Source: Isoptericola peretonis (lineage in GTDB: Bacteria; Actinomycetota; Actinomycetes; Actinomycetales; Cellulomonadaceae). Taken from it: a DNA stretch of 64,000 nucleotides. A program made the position numbers and the translations under genes. Shown here piece after piece: positions 1 to 9,800 of the stretch (positions are counted from its first letter, which is position 1; each line of letters begins with the position of its first letter). The stretch covers positions 186,001 to 250,000 of the forward strand of contig JALQCY010000003.1 in assembly GCA_023241745.1 (NCBI GenBank). Reading direction: 5' to 3'. Under the pieces are notes generated by a model. It did not search any database. It saw nothing but the letters and a program-made list of their open reading frames with translations, and was not told the DNA's origin.

Positions 1-232
1 CGCTCAGCCACAGGCCCGGCTGGCTGAAGATCAGGTCGTCGGGCCGGAGGGACGAGACGACCATCCAGAGCAACGGGTAGATCATCACCGCGCCGGTGAC
101 GACCAGCACGAGGTGCTTGACCAGGCTCTTCAGGGGCCGGCGGGGGCCGCGCCGCCGAGGCGCCGGCCGCGGCTCCGGCTCCGTGGCGAGGCGTTCCGTC
201 TCACGGTCGATCCGAACGGTCTCAGTCGTCAT
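1..232 (-). CDS. Carbohydrate ABC transporter permease, MalG-type (partial)
   Basis: Only the N-terminal 77 codons are in the window; the gene runs off the left edge. The translation has a basic, proline-rich cytoplasmic tail, then a first membrane segment (about residues 42-60) ending in YPLLWMVVSSLRP. That is the usual start of the second (MalG-like) permease of CUT1 sugar importers. The start ATG lies inside the 3' end of the MalF-like gene (11 bp overlap), so the two permeases are translationally coupled. Partner binding protein is the divergent gene at 1401. No ATPase gene is visible here; CUT1 systems of actinobacteria often share one MsiK-type ATPase, but the missing downstream sequence could hold one. 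Confidence 0.85.
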   Translation of the reverse strand, partial: MTTETVRIDRETERLATEPEPRPAPRRRGPRRPLKSLVKHLVLVVTGAVMIYPLLWMVVSSLRPDDLIFSQPGLWLS

Positions 233-1166
233 AGTGGACCCAATACTTGGACGCGATGAAGTTGACGGCGGTCAGAGCACCCACGATGACGACGAGCAGC
301 CACGCCATCGCCGAGGCGTAGCCCATCTCGAAGTCCTTGAACCCCGTGTTGTAGAGGTACATCGTGTAGAAGAGGGTCGAGTCGGACGGGCCCCCGATGC
401 CGCCCGAGATGATGAACGCCTGGGTGAAGGACTGGAAGGCGCCGATCGTCTGCAGCACGATGTTGAAGAAGATGATCGGGGTGAGCATCGGCATCGTGAT
501 GCGCCAGAACTGCTTGGCCTTGCCGGCGCCGTCGACCGCGGCCGCCTCGTAGTACATCGTCGGGATCTGGCGCAGACCGGCGAGGAAGATGATCATCGGC
601 GACCCGAAGGTCCACACGTGCAGCAGGATGATCGTGCCGAGCGCCGTGTCAGGGCTGGAGATCCAGCCCATCCCCTCGACGCCGAAGAGGCCGAGCACCT
701 GGTTGACCAGGCCGGTGGTGCCGAAGATCTGGCGCCACAGGATGGCGATCGCCACCGACCCGCCCAGGAGCGACGGGAGATAGAAGACCGAGCGGTAGAA
801 CGACAGCCCGCGCATCCCCCTGTTCAGGGCGACGGCGATGAAGAGGGCCACCGCGAGCTGGAGCGGCACACCCACCACGACGTAGGTGAGGGTCACCCTC
901 AACGACTGGTGGAGCCGCTCGTCGCCGAGCATCCGCAGGTAGTTCTCGAGGCCCACCCAGTTCGGGTCCTCGAGCAGGTTGTAGTCCGTGAACGACAGGT
1001 AGAACGACGCGAACATCGGTCCCGCCGTGATGATCAGCAGCCCGAGGAGCCACGGCAGCAGGAAGACGAGCGCCGCCTTGTTGTCCCGTCGCGCCGCCTT
1101 CCGCTCACGCGGGTCCACGGGGCGCCGACCCACCTTGAGCTTCGAGAGCTCGGTGATCGCGCTCAT
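222..1166 (-). CDS. Carbohydrate ABC transporter permease, MalF-type
   Basis: A 314-residue membrane protein of the CUT1 sugar importer type. It has about six membrane segments, and the EAA loop (YYEAAAVDGAGKAKQFWRIT, about residues 204-223) contacts the ATPase. Length is normal for a MalF-like subunit without the large periplasmic loop of the E. coli protein. The chosen ATG at 1166 begins MSAITELSKLKV. It has only a weak ribosome binding site of its own and overlaps by 4 nt (ATGA) the stop of a 21-codon reading frame that has a very good one. Substrate is unknown; the neighbouring pectate lyase and glycosidase suggest a pectin-derived oligosaccharide. Confidence 0.9.
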   Translation of the reverse strand: MSAITELSKLKVGRRPVDPRERKAARRDNKAALVFLLPWLLGLLIITAGPMFASFYLSFTDYNLLEDPNWVGLENYLRMLGDERLHQSLRVTLTYVVVGVPLQLAVALFIAVALNRGMRGLSFYRSVFYLPSLLGGSVAIAILWRQIFGTTGLVNQVLGLFGVEGMGWISSPDTALGTIILLHVWTFGSPMIIFLAGLRQIPTMYYEAAAVDGAGKAKQFWRITMPMLTPIIFFNIVLQTIGAFQSFTQAFIISGGIGGPSDSTLFYTMYLYNTGFKDFEMGYASAMAWLLVVIVGALTAVNFIASKYWVHYDD

Positions 1167-1228
1167 CCGCGCAGCGCCGTTCTCGCGCGGGGCGGGTGGG
1201 CCCTCGTCGGAGCTTTGGAACGATTCAT
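1163..1228 (-). CDS. Putative 21-aa leader peptide coupled to the permease gene
   Basis: A short ORF (MNRSKAPTRAHPPRARTALRG) starts with ATG at 1228, 5 nt after a near-perfect Shine-Dalgarno sequence (AGGGAGGT). Its TGA overlaps the ATG of the MalF-like gene in an ATGA junction. The permease ATG itself has little ribosome binding signal. Seen directly: SD, start, stop and overlap. Inferred: ribosomes loaded here reinitiate on the permease, so the peptide acts as a coupling leader. It is basic, with four Arg and one Lys. I do not recognise it as a known family; it may exist only to recruit ribosomes. Confidence 0.5.
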   Translation of the reverse strand: MNRSKAPTRAHPPRARTALRG

Positions 1229-1279
1229 CGCGGACCTCCCTTGGCCACGGAGTGCTGCGCGTCGTCGCGCAACTTTTGG

Positions 1280-1317
1280 GGTAACCGTTGACCACAGTAT
1301 CGAACTCTCCGTAGTCT
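1280..1317 (+). promoter_or_regulatory. Candidate promoter and LacI-like half-palindrome before the sugar-binding protein gene
   Basis: TTGACC (1288-1293) and TAGTCT (1312-1317), 18 nt apart, make a plausible sigma-70-type promoter about 85 nt before the binding-protein start. The -35 box is covered by the imperfect palindrome GGTAACCGTTGACC (1280-1293; 5 of 7 pairs match, with the central CG typical of LacI operators). It lies between divergent genes and could be bound by the LacI protein encoded at 9992-10990. This is inference from sequence only. Confidence 0.3.
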
Positions 1318-1400
1318 GGGAAGCGCCTTCCCGCTCGTCGACACCGATCGTCGCGAGCGAATCCATGGGACGGGCTGCTCGTACAGGGAGGTACGACCCA

Positions 1401-2699
1401 ATGCACACACCCCACTTCAGGACCGCCGCGACGATGGCCTCGGCCAGCCTCGTGCTGGCCGCGACCGCAGGCTGCGCCGTCGACCAGCCGGGCGCCGACG
1501 CCGCTCCCTACGACCCGGACGAGAAGGTGACGATCACCTTCTCGTGGTGGGGCGGCGAGGAGCGCAACCAGATCACGAAGAAGGCGATCGAGGGGTTCGA
1601 GGAGGACCACCCGAACATCACGGTCGAGACACAGAGCAGCGACTTCGGCAGCTACTGGGACATGCTCGCGACGCAGGTGGCGGGCGGCGACGCGCCCGAC
1701 CTGCTCACCATGGGCGGGTCCTACCCGAGCGAGTACGCAGGGCGCGGGGCACTGCTGGACCTGGCCACGATGTCCGACCACCTCGACATGTCGAAGCTGC
1801 CGCCCGACACGCTCGAGACCGGCAACCTCGACGGCACGCAGTACACGGTGCCGGCGGGGGTCAACGCCCTGGCGACGTTCCTCAACCCGACCGTGTTCGA
1901 GGAGGCCGGGGTCGAGCTCCCCGACACCTCCACGTGGACCTGGGACGACTACGCCGAGATCAGCGAGCAGCTGTCGAAGGCCTCTCCGGACGGGACGTAC
2001 GGCACGGTCCCGTTCGCCAACTCCTCGCACCTGGACGCCTGGATCCACCAGCACGGCGAGAGCCTCTACACCGAGGACGGCTCCGGCGTCGGGGCGAGCC
2101 CCGAGACGATCGCCTCGTGGTTCCAGCTCTGGCTGGACGGCCAGAAGAGCGGCGCCTCCCCCGGCGCGAGCCTCTTCGTGGAGGACTCCACCGCGGTGCC
2201 CGAGCAGTCCCTGTTCGGCACGGGCAAGGCCGGGATCATCTTCGCGTGGAGCGGGTTCCAGACCGACGAGATCGGGGACGACATCATCGAGGCGAACCTG
2301 CCCGGCGAGTCCGCGACACCGGGCAACCGCATCGGCGCGTCGATGGAGTACGCGATCTCCTCGACGAGCGAGCACCCGGAGGCCGCGGCGATGCTGCTCG
2401 ACTACCTCATCAACGACGAGCGCGTGGTCGACGCGATCGGCACCGACCGGGGCATCCCGGCGAACACCGAGCTTCGCGACCACCTGCGTGAGGACCTCAC
2501 GCCCGCGCAGCAGCAGGAGGTGGACCTCCTCGACGCGATCACCGAGTCCGACGCCGGCGCCCGCCGGCCGGCGCCGACGGGAGCGAGCAGCACGGGGGAC
2601 GTCGTGACCCGCCTGCTGCAGGACGTGCTCTTCGAGCGCACGACCCCGGCCGACGCGGCGGAGCAGCTCGTCTCCGAGGTCGAAAGCTCGCTGAAGTGA
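1401..2699 (+). CDS. Extracellular sugar-binding lipoprotein of the CUT1 importer
   Basis: A 432-residue family 1 extracellular solute-binding protein. It has a signal peptide with a lipobox-like end (ATAGC), Cys25 being the likely lipidation site. The mature part begins with the typical strand VTITFSWWGGEERN and contains the usual GGDAPDLLTMGGSY motif. The start ATG follows a good ribosome binding site (GGGAGGT, 8 nt away). It delivers sugar to the MalF/MalG-type permeases at 1-1166, which are unusually placed on the opposite strand; normally the three genes are co-directional. The next gene starts within its stop codon (GTGA), so it leads an operon with the oxidoreductase and glycosidase genes. 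Confidence 0.9.
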   Translation: MHTPHFRTAATMASASLVLAATAGCAVDQPGADAAPYDPDEKVTITFSWWGGEERNQITKKAIEGFEEDHPNITVETQSSDFGSYWDMLATQVAGGDAPDLLTMGGSYPSEYAGRGALLDLATMSDHLDMSKLPPDTLETGNLDGTQYTVPAGVNALATFLNPTVFEEAGVELPDTSTWTWDDYAEISEQLSKASPDGTYGTVPFANSSHLDAWIHQHGESLYTEDGSGVGASPETIASWFQLWLDGQKSGASPGASLFVEDSTAVPEQSLFGTGKAGIIFAWSGFQTDEIGDDIIEANLPGESATPGNRIGASMEYAISSTSEHPEAAAMLLDYLINDERVVDAIGTDRGIPANTELRDHLREDLTPAQQQEVDLLDAITESDAGARRPAPTGASSTGDVVTRLLQDVLFERTTPADAAEQLVSEVESSLK

Positions 2700-4696
2700 C
2701 CGCCCCCGGCGTCGCCCTCGTCGGCGGCCACGGCTTCGCGTCCCGCCATCTGGAGCACCTGCGGAGCGCCGAGCGCTCCGGACGGGCCCGGCTGCTCGGT
2801 GTCGCGGACCCCCGCCCGCCCGAGGGCGACGCCGGCGGCGTCCCCTGGTTCGACTCGCTCGACGAACTGCTCGACGCGGGCGTCGGGCCCGACGTGGTGG
2901 TGGTCTCGACGCCCCCGCACACCCATGCGCCCCTGGCGCTGCGGGCGATGGCGGCCGGTGCCGACGTCTACCTGGAGAAGCCGCCGGTCACGTCGTGGGC
3001 CCAGTTCGCCGAGCTCGAGCACGCCACCCGGGACACCGGCCGCGTGGTGCAGGTCGGGTTCCAGAGCCTGGGCTCGGACGCCCTCGCCGTCGTCGACCGC
3101 TGCATCCGGTCCGGCGAGATCGGCGAGGTGCTGGCCGTGGGAGCCGTCGGGGCCTGGTCGCGCACCGTGCGCTACTTCGGCCGGTCTGCCTGGGCCGGCA
3201 GGCGCGTCCTCGACGGCGTCGACGTGGTGGACGGCGTGGCGACCAACCCGCTCGCGCACGCCGTCGTCACGGCCCTGCGCCTGGCAGGCGCCCGGCGCGC
3301 CGAGGACGTGCTCCACGTGGACGCCGACCTGTACCACGCGCACGCGATCGACAGCGACGACACGTCCGTCGTCCGCGCACGCACGACGAGCGGCGTCGCC
3401 GTCACCCTCGCGCTGACGCTGTGCGCGCCGGAACAGAGCGCGCCGACCATCCGCGTCCGCGGTACCCGCGGCACGATCGAGCTGAGCTACACCACCGACG
3501 AGCTCACGATCGACGGGGTCGAGGGACGCCGCACGCTCACCACGGGCCGCGCGCACCTGCTCGACGACCTGCTCGCGCACCGGCGCACCGGCGCCGCCCT
3601 TCTCAGCCCCCTGGCCGACTCCGGCGCCTTCGTGCGCGTCCTCGAGGCCGTACGCGTCGCCGACGCACCACGGCAGATCCCCCCGGAGGCCGTGACGTGG
3701 ACAGGCACGGGGGACGACCGCCGCCCCGTCGTGCACGACGTCGAGGCGATCCTGGAGCGGGCCGTCACGGCGCAGGCGACGCTCGCCGAGCTCGGCGTGC
3801 CCTGGGCGCGGACCCGACCGCCGCTCGACGTGCTCGACGTCGACGGCGTGCCCGTGGCCGAGCTCCGTGACGGTTCCGACGTGGCGACGAGGCTCTCCCC
3901 GCGGCCCTACCTGCACCCGGTCTCCACCCTCGGTGGCGTCATCGTCACCGACCACCTGGCCACCGACCACGCCTGGCACCTCGGCGTCGGGCTGGCGATC
4001 CAGGACGTGGAGGGCACCAACCACTGGGGAGGGCGCACCTTCACGGCGGAGGACCGCGCCTACGTCTGGCGGGACGACCACGGCCGCGTGCGGCTCGACG
4101 ACCACGCCCGAGAGGGCGGTGTCGCCGACGAGGTGCTCACCTGGTGCGACCCGTCGGGCGGCCCCCTCCTCACGGAGCGGCGCCGATGGGAGGCGTCTTC
4201 CGCGCCCCACGGCTGGTGGCTCGACCTGCGGACCGAGCTCCGGAGCGCCACGGGCTCGCCCGTCTCGCTCGGCGGCCCGGGCAGCAACGGGCGCTCGGGC
4301 GGCGGCTACGGCGGCTTCTTCTGGCGGGTCGCGCCCTGCACGGGCGTCCACGTGCGCACCGCGCACGACGTCGGCGAGCAGGCGGTGCACGGCACCACGT
4401 CCTCGTGGCTCGCCTGGACCGCCGAGTTCGGCGCGGGCACCGCCACGCTCGTCTTCGTGGCCCCGCACCACGACGACACGGACCCGTGGTTCGTCCGTTC
4501 CGCCGGCTACCCCGGGGTCGGGCTCGCACTCGCGTGGGACCGCCACGCGGTCGCGCCGGTGGACGAGCCCCTGCGGCGGCACGTCCGAGTCCTCGTCGCA
4601 GACGGCGTCCTCGACGACGACCGCGTCGGGCGGCTCGTCGCCGACGCCCTGGCGGGCGACCTCGCGCCCGCACCGCTCGCCGCCCGACCCGCCTGA
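2696..4696 (+). CDS. Gfo/Idh/MocA oxidoreductase fused to a PmoA-like (DUF6807) domain
   Basis: A 666-residue two-part protein. Residues 1 to about 330 are a Gfo/Idh/MocA NAD(P)-dependent sugar dehydrogenase: the dinucleotide fold begins VALVGGHGFASRH and the family EKP motif is near residue 94. From about residue 400 the sequence (PYLHPVSTLGG, TDHLATDHAWHLGVG, EGTNHWGG) matches the DUF6807/PmoA-like family found in sugar catabolic loci. Such proteins are usually separate; the fusion implies sequential or shared handling of one sugar product. GTG start overlaps the binding-protein stop by 4 nt. Substrate is not deducible; uronic acid or a modified pectic sugar is an inference from context. 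Confidence 0.8.
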   Translation: MTAPGVALVGGHGFASRHLEHLRSAERSGRARLLGVADPRPPEGDAGGVPWFDSLDELLDAGVGPDVVVVSTPPHTHAPLALRAMAAGADVYLEKPPVTSWAQFAELEHATRDTGRVVQVGFQSLGSDALAVVDRCIRSGEIGEVLAVGAVGAWSRTVRYFGRSAWAGRRVLDGVDVVDGVATNPLAHAVVTALRLAGARRAEDVLHVDADLYHAHAIDSDDTSVVRARTTSGVAVTLALTLCAPEQSAPTIRVRGTRGTIELSYTTDELTIDGVEGRRTLTTGRAHLLDDLLAHRRTGAALLSPLADSGAFVRVLEAVRVADAPRQIPPEAVTWTGTGDDRRPVVHDVEAILERAVTAQATLAELGVPWARTRPPLDVLDVDGVPVAELRDGSDVATRLSPRPYLHPVSTLGGVIVTDHLATDHAWHLGVGLAIQDVEGTNHWGGRTFTAEDRAYVWRDDHGRVRLDDHAREGGVADEVLTWCDPSGGPLLTERRRWEASSAPHGWWLDLRTELRSATGSPVSLGGPGSNGRSGGGYGGFFWRVAPCTGVHVRTAHDVGEQAVHGTTSSWLAWTAEFGAGTATLVFVAPHHDDTDPWFVRSAGYPGVGLALAWDRHAVAPVDEPLRRHVRVLVADGVLDDDRVGRLVADALAGDLAPAPLAARPA

Positions 4697-4708
4697 AGGG
4701 GGCCCACC

Positions 4709-6838
4709 GTGCACACCCAGCCCATCGACCGGCGCGCGCTCGTGCGCCGGCACGACGTCGACCAGACCACCCTGGACCCCCGGAGCCCGGTGACCGTCGG
4801 GAACGGCGAGCTCGGCTTCACCGTCGACCTCACCGGCCTGCAGTCGATGCCCGGCGAGTACCCGGTGCACAAGCGGGGCCACGAGCCCGACCGGGCCGCC
4901 CCCGGCACCCTCCTGGGCACGCAGTCCCAATGGGCGTGGCACTCGATCCCGGCCGAGCGCGAGTACGCGCTGGAGGAGACCACCCGACGGTACGAGGTCG
5001 ACGGCCGGCTCGTGCCGTACCTCGAGGAGAGCCGCCGGGGCACGCCGGGGTACGACGCCAACCGGTGGTTCCGGGCCAATCCCCACCGCCTGGACCTCGG
5101 GCGCGTCGGCTTCGTCTCCGTCCACGACGGCGAGGGCGACGGCGAGCGCCTCGTCGCGCTGCGCCCCGACGACCTGGCGGGCACCCGCCAGGTGCTCGAC
5201 CTCTGGTCGGGGACCGTGGACAGCGCGTTCTCCCACCGGGACGTCCCCGTGCGGGTGCGGACCGCCGTCCACCCGACCCGCGACCGCATCGGCGTCACGG
5301 TCCGCTCCGCCCTCGCGGCGGGGCTCGCGATCGCCGTCGACTTCCCGTACGGCTCGTCGGACTGGCACAACGCCGCCGACTGGGACTCCCCCGACGCCCA
5401 CTCGACGAGCGTCACCACGGTGCCCGGCGGGTGGCTCGTGGAGCGCCGTCTCGACGACTCGGCGTACCGCGTGCACGTCGCCGCCAGCGGTGCGGAGCTC
5501 GTGCACGTCGCGCCGCACCGCGTCGTGCTGCGACCCACCGCCGACGACGTCGACGTCGTCGTCGAGTTCACCACCGACGGGCAGGGCGACACGGTGCTGC
5601 TGCCCTCCCGGGCCGGGCACGCGGGCACCGCCGCGACCGCGGGCGACGCACGGGACGTGCACCGGGCGGCGGCCGCCCACTGGCAGGGGTTCTGGGAGTC
5701 CGGCGCGGCCCTCGAGCTCGCGGCGTCCGACGACCCGCGCGCCCGGGAGCTCGAGCGGCGCGTGGTGCTGTCGCAGTACGTCACGGCCGTGAGCTGCGCG
5801 GGGTCCCTCCCGCCCCAGGAGACGGGGCTGGTGTGCAACTCGTGGCGCGGCAAGTTCCACCTCGAGATGCACTGGTGGCACGCCGCGCACTTTCCGATGT
5901 GGGGGCGACCGGAGCTGCTGCGGCCGAGCCTGGGGTGGTACCGCCACGCCCTCGCGCTGGCCCGGGACACCGCGCACGCCCAGGGCTACGCCGGGGCCCG
6001 CTGGCCCAAGCAGCTCGGCTCCGTGCTGCGCGAGACGCCCAGCTCGATCGGCGTCCACCTCGTGTGGCAGCAGCCGCACGTCGTGTACCTGTCCGAGCTC
6101 GTCCACCGGGTCACCGGCGACGACGCGTTCCTGCGCGAGCAGTCCGAGGTCGTGTTCGAGTCGGCGGAGTTCATGGCCGACTTCGCCCAGGAGGGGCCAG
6201 ACGGGTTCACGCTCGGGCCGCCGCTCGTCCCCGCGCAGGAGAGCTACGCGGGCGAGCGGGCCCGCCTGTCCAACCCGCCGTTCGAGCTGGCGTACTGGCG
6301 CTGGGCCCTGCGCACCGCCAACGCGTGGCGCGAGCGGCTGGGCCTACCGGTCCAGGAGCGCTGGGCGGAGGTCGCCGAGGGCATGGTCGCGCCGCACGTG
6401 CGCGACGGCGTCTACACCGGCGTCGACGTCGAGCCGTACACGATCCGCACCGACCACCCGTCGATGCTCGGGGCGCTGGGCATCGTCCCGGACGTCGGGC
6501 TGATCGACGCCGAGGTCATGCGCGCCACCTACCAGGACGTGCTGCGTGACTGGGACTGGACGACCACCTGGGGCTGGGACTACCCCATGATGGCGATGAC
6601 CGCGACGCGTCTCGGTGAGCCCGGGTGGGCGGTCGATGCCCTCATGAACCCCGCGGGCAAGAACGTCGTGCTGCCGAACGGGCACAACCACCAGACGGAG
6701 TCGCTGCCCCTCTACCTGCCGGGCAACGGCGGCCTGCTCGCCGCCGTCGCCCTCATGGCGCGCACCCACCTCGACAGCGGGGCGGGGTTCCCCTCCGACT
6801 GGGACGTCCGGCTGGAGGGGTTCCCCGCCACGGTCTGA
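4709..6838 (+). CDS. Six-hairpin glycosidase-like protein
   Basis: A 709-residue protein without signal peptide, so probably cytoplasmic and acting on imported oligosaccharide. It has an N-terminal beta-sandwich-like half (to about residue 330) and a C-terminal helical half with motifs seen in (alpha/alpha)6-barrel glycosidases related to GH65/GH95: FHLEMHWWHAAHFPMWGR near residues 388-405, TTWGWDYPMMA, and GHNHQTESLPLYLPGNGG near the end. GTG start at 4709 lies behind AAGGGGG, 12 nt after the preceding gene, so it is operonic. The exact GH family and bond specificity cannot be fixed from sequence alone; an exo-acting glycosidase on pectin side-chain oligomers fits the locus. Confidence 0.7.
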   Translation: MHTQPIDRRALVRRHDVDQTTLDPRSPVTVGNGELGFTVDLTGLQSMPGEYPVHKRGHEPDRAAPGTLLGTQSQWAWHSIPAEREYALEETTRRYEVDGRLVPYLEESRRGTPGYDANRWFRANPHRLDLGRVGFVSVHDGEGDGERLVALRPDDLAGTRQVLDLWSGTVDSAFSHRDVPVRVRTAVHPTRDRIGVTVRSALAAGLAIAVDFPYGSSDWHNAADWDSPDAHSTSVTTVPGGWLVERRLDDSAYRVHVAASGAELVHVAPHRVVLRPTADDVDVVVEFTTDGQGDTVLLPSRAGHAGTAATAGDARDVHRAAAAHWQGFWESGAALELAASDDPRARELERRVVLSQYVTAVSCAGSLPPQETGLVCNSWRGKFHLEMHWWHAAHFPMWGRPELLRPSLGWYRHALALARDTAHAQGYAGARWPKQLGSVLRETPSSIGVHLVWQQPHVVYLSELVHRVTGDDAFLREQSEVVFESAEFMADFAQEGPDGFTLGPPLVPAQESYAGERARLSNPPFELAYWRWALRTANAWRERLGLPVQERWAEVAEGMVAPHVRDGVYTGVDVEPYTIRTDHPSMLGALGIVPDVGLIDAEVMRATYQDVLRDWDWTTTWGWDYPMMAMTATRLGEPGWAVDALMNPAGKNVVLPNGHNHQTESLPLYLPGNGGLLAAVALMARTHLDSGAGFPSDWDVRLEGFPATV

Positions 6839-6855
6839 CGCCGCGGGCGGTCAGC

Positions 6856-9800
6856 TCAGGGGGTCCCCGGCAGCGTGCGGGCCCGCACCGGCGCGGAGGG
6901 CTCCGACGCACCGGCCGCGTTCACCGCCACCACCCGGTAGGTGTATGCCGTGCCGGGCTCGAGGGCCCGGTCGTAGGTCGTGTGCACCTTCGCGACGCCG
7001 ACCTCGTGGGGCTCGCCGCCCGCCTCGGACCGCAGGACGCGGTACTCGGTCGCGCCTCCGCCCGACGTCCATACCAACCCCGTGAACGTGGCGCCCTGGA
7101 GCCCCACGCGCAGGTCGGTGGGCGGGGCGGGCGCCGGCAGAGGGACGGTGACGGGTTCGCTCCGCTCCGACTCGCCCAGCTCGTTCACCGCCGTGACGAC
7201 GTAGTCGTAGGAGGCCACGGAGGCGCTGATCGTGTCGTCCTCGTACCGCGGCTCGCTGGTGGTGCCGACGGGTGCGAACGCGCCCCCGGCGTCCCGTCGG
7301 TACACCTGGTACGTCTCGGCGCCGTCCACCGGCTCCCAGCCGAGGGTGAACGCCGAGGCCGACACGTCCGTGGCCCGCGCCTGGCCAGGGGCCACGACCG
7401 GGTCCAGCGGGCCCGACGTCGCGGCCGTCACGTCCGAGGACGGCTCCGACTCCCCGCCCGGCGACACCGTCGTCACGGCGTAGCGGTACGTCGACGACGG
7501 CTCCGCCGTGTCGTCCGTGTAGCCAGGTCCGGCCACATGGTCGAGCAGCTCGAGGGCGCCGCTGTCCGCGGGCGCCCGGTAGACGCCGTACGCGGTGGCG
7601 CCGTCGACGGCGGGCCACCCCAGGTCGACGGAGTAGCTCCGCTCGGCGGTGACGCCGAGGTCGCCGGGCGCGGGCGCCGTCGGTGAACCCGAGGTCGCCA
7701 GCGCGCGTGCCTCGGCCGACGCGCCCGAGGCCCCGCCCGGGCCGACCGCCGTCACCTGGTACCGGTACGGCACGCCGGCCTCGACGTCGGGGTCGCGGAA
7801 CGAGGTGTCCGCGGTGCTCGCGACGATCCGCATCGCGGGCTCCGACGACGACGCTCGGGCCACCAGATAGGCGGTCGCGCCGGCGGAACCCGCCCAGCTG
7901 AGCGCGACCTCCGCGTCGCCGTCGGCGCCAGCGCTCTCCGCGCGGACCTCGCCCGGGGCATCGGCCACCGGCGTGCTCTCCCCGGGCACCGGGTCCACCG
8001 CCACGAAGTAGTTCAGCACGGTGCCGCCGCCGTTGGCCCCGGTCACCACGCGGGACCCTGCAGGGAACCGCGCCTTGAACACGTCCCACGCTCCCCCGTG
8101 GTCGTCGGTGACGGTGCCGCCGGTGGCCTCGTAGGCGTCGGTGAGCCACGCGGGGCGTGGCGAGATGCGGGTGTCGTGCGCGACGTACACGTCGGCGTCC
8201 CCGGGCAGGTAGAAGGACAGGAGGTCGTCGTCGGTCGCGGCGCGCGAAGCCACGGCGGAGCGCACCCACTCGGTGCCGCGGAGCTCGTCGGGGATCTGGG
8301 TGAACCGGTACGCCTTGCTGCCCGTCATCCGGTCGCCGGCGACGTAGTCCCCCGGCTGCAGGTTCTGCTGGATCGACCAGAGCGCGGCGTTGGCCGCGCC
8401 CGTGCTGCTGGAGTCCGTGACGACGGCGCTGCGGATCGCGTCGCCGTCCAGCGGCGCCACGGGGGCGGGTTCCGGGGCCTGGGGGGCCGGCGGCTCGAAC
8501 GGCTCGCCCGACCATGACACGGGCTCCATCGGGTAGCCACGGGGGAAGCCGGGCGCCGCGAGCTCGTTGAGGTACTCCTCGAGGTTCGTGTACCGGTCGC
8601 CGTCGTCGTCACCGTTGCGGTCCGCCGGGTCCGTCGGGTCGAGCCCCCGCGCACGCTCCCAGGCGTCCGCCATGCCGTCGCGGTCGGTGTCCCGCGCCGG
8701 CGTGCCCTCGTCGAGCTCGGGGTACCCGCCGACGTCCGACTCGTCCCCGATGATCGCCCCGGTCTGGTGCCGCACCTCGTCGACCACCCGCGCGTCGACG
8801 GCGTCGCGCTTCACGGACGCGCCGGCGTGGTCGAGGGTGAGGTCCAGCGCCCGGCGAGGACTCTGGGTGTGCACGGGCGGGTACTCGAAGCGCTCGTCCA
8901 CCTGGACGGCCGGGCGGGCGGCCTCGATCATCCCGGAGCCGGTGTCCTTGCCGTTGAGCACCCCGTCGCGGTCGCTGTCGATCCGGTTGTCCTCGAGGAA
9001 GACCTGATAGTTCTCGTTGCCCCGCACGACCGCCGCGGTGGGGTTCGCGGAGTTCACGCCGGCGACGAAGTAGTTGCCCACGACGTTGCCGTACCCCTTG
9101 GTGCCGGACTCGCCGCCGGCCACGTAGGGGAAGTCGCCCCAGTTGTAGACGACGTTGTTCACGAAGTCCATGACGCCCTTGGTCTTGGGGTTCCGGTCGT
9201 TGTTGTGGGCATAGAGGTTGTGGTGCATGGAGATGGTGTTCATCTCGACGAGCCCGCCCATGGAGTGGGTCAGCCGGCCCTCCGACATGATCGACCACTG
9301 CACGGTGATGTTCTTCGACCGGGGGTTCTCGTAGTCCTTGCTCTTGATCGAGAGGACCTCGTCCCCCGCCCAGGAGAACGACGAGTGGTCGATGATGACG
9401 TTCTGCGAGTCCTCGAGGTACATGGCGTCGTCCGTGGAGCCCGAACCCAACCGGAAGCGCATGTTGCGAATGACGATGTCGCTGCTCTCGACGAACCGGA
9501 CCGTGTTCCCCTTGATCGTCACGCCGTCGCCCGGCGCGGTCTGACCGGCGATGGTGATCTTCTGCTTGCCGCGCACGACGGTCTGCGGGATCGTCACGTC
9601 CCCCGAGATCTCGAAGACGATCGTGCGGGGCACGTCGCCCGCCGTGGTGAGCGCGTCGTGGAACGTGCCGGGGCCTGTCAGCTCGCGGCTGGTGACGTGG
9701 TAGACCTCCCCACCCCGGCCTCCGGTCGACGCGTACCCGAAACCCTCCGCCCCCGGGAACGCCGGGAGGCTGTCGTAGCCCGCCGACGCCGGTGCCGCGG

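Noticed and set aside
2402..6106. A 1234-codon open frame on the minus strand
   Set aside because: Antisense to the oxidoreductase fusion and glycosidase genes, which have clear domains and ribosome sites on the plus strand.
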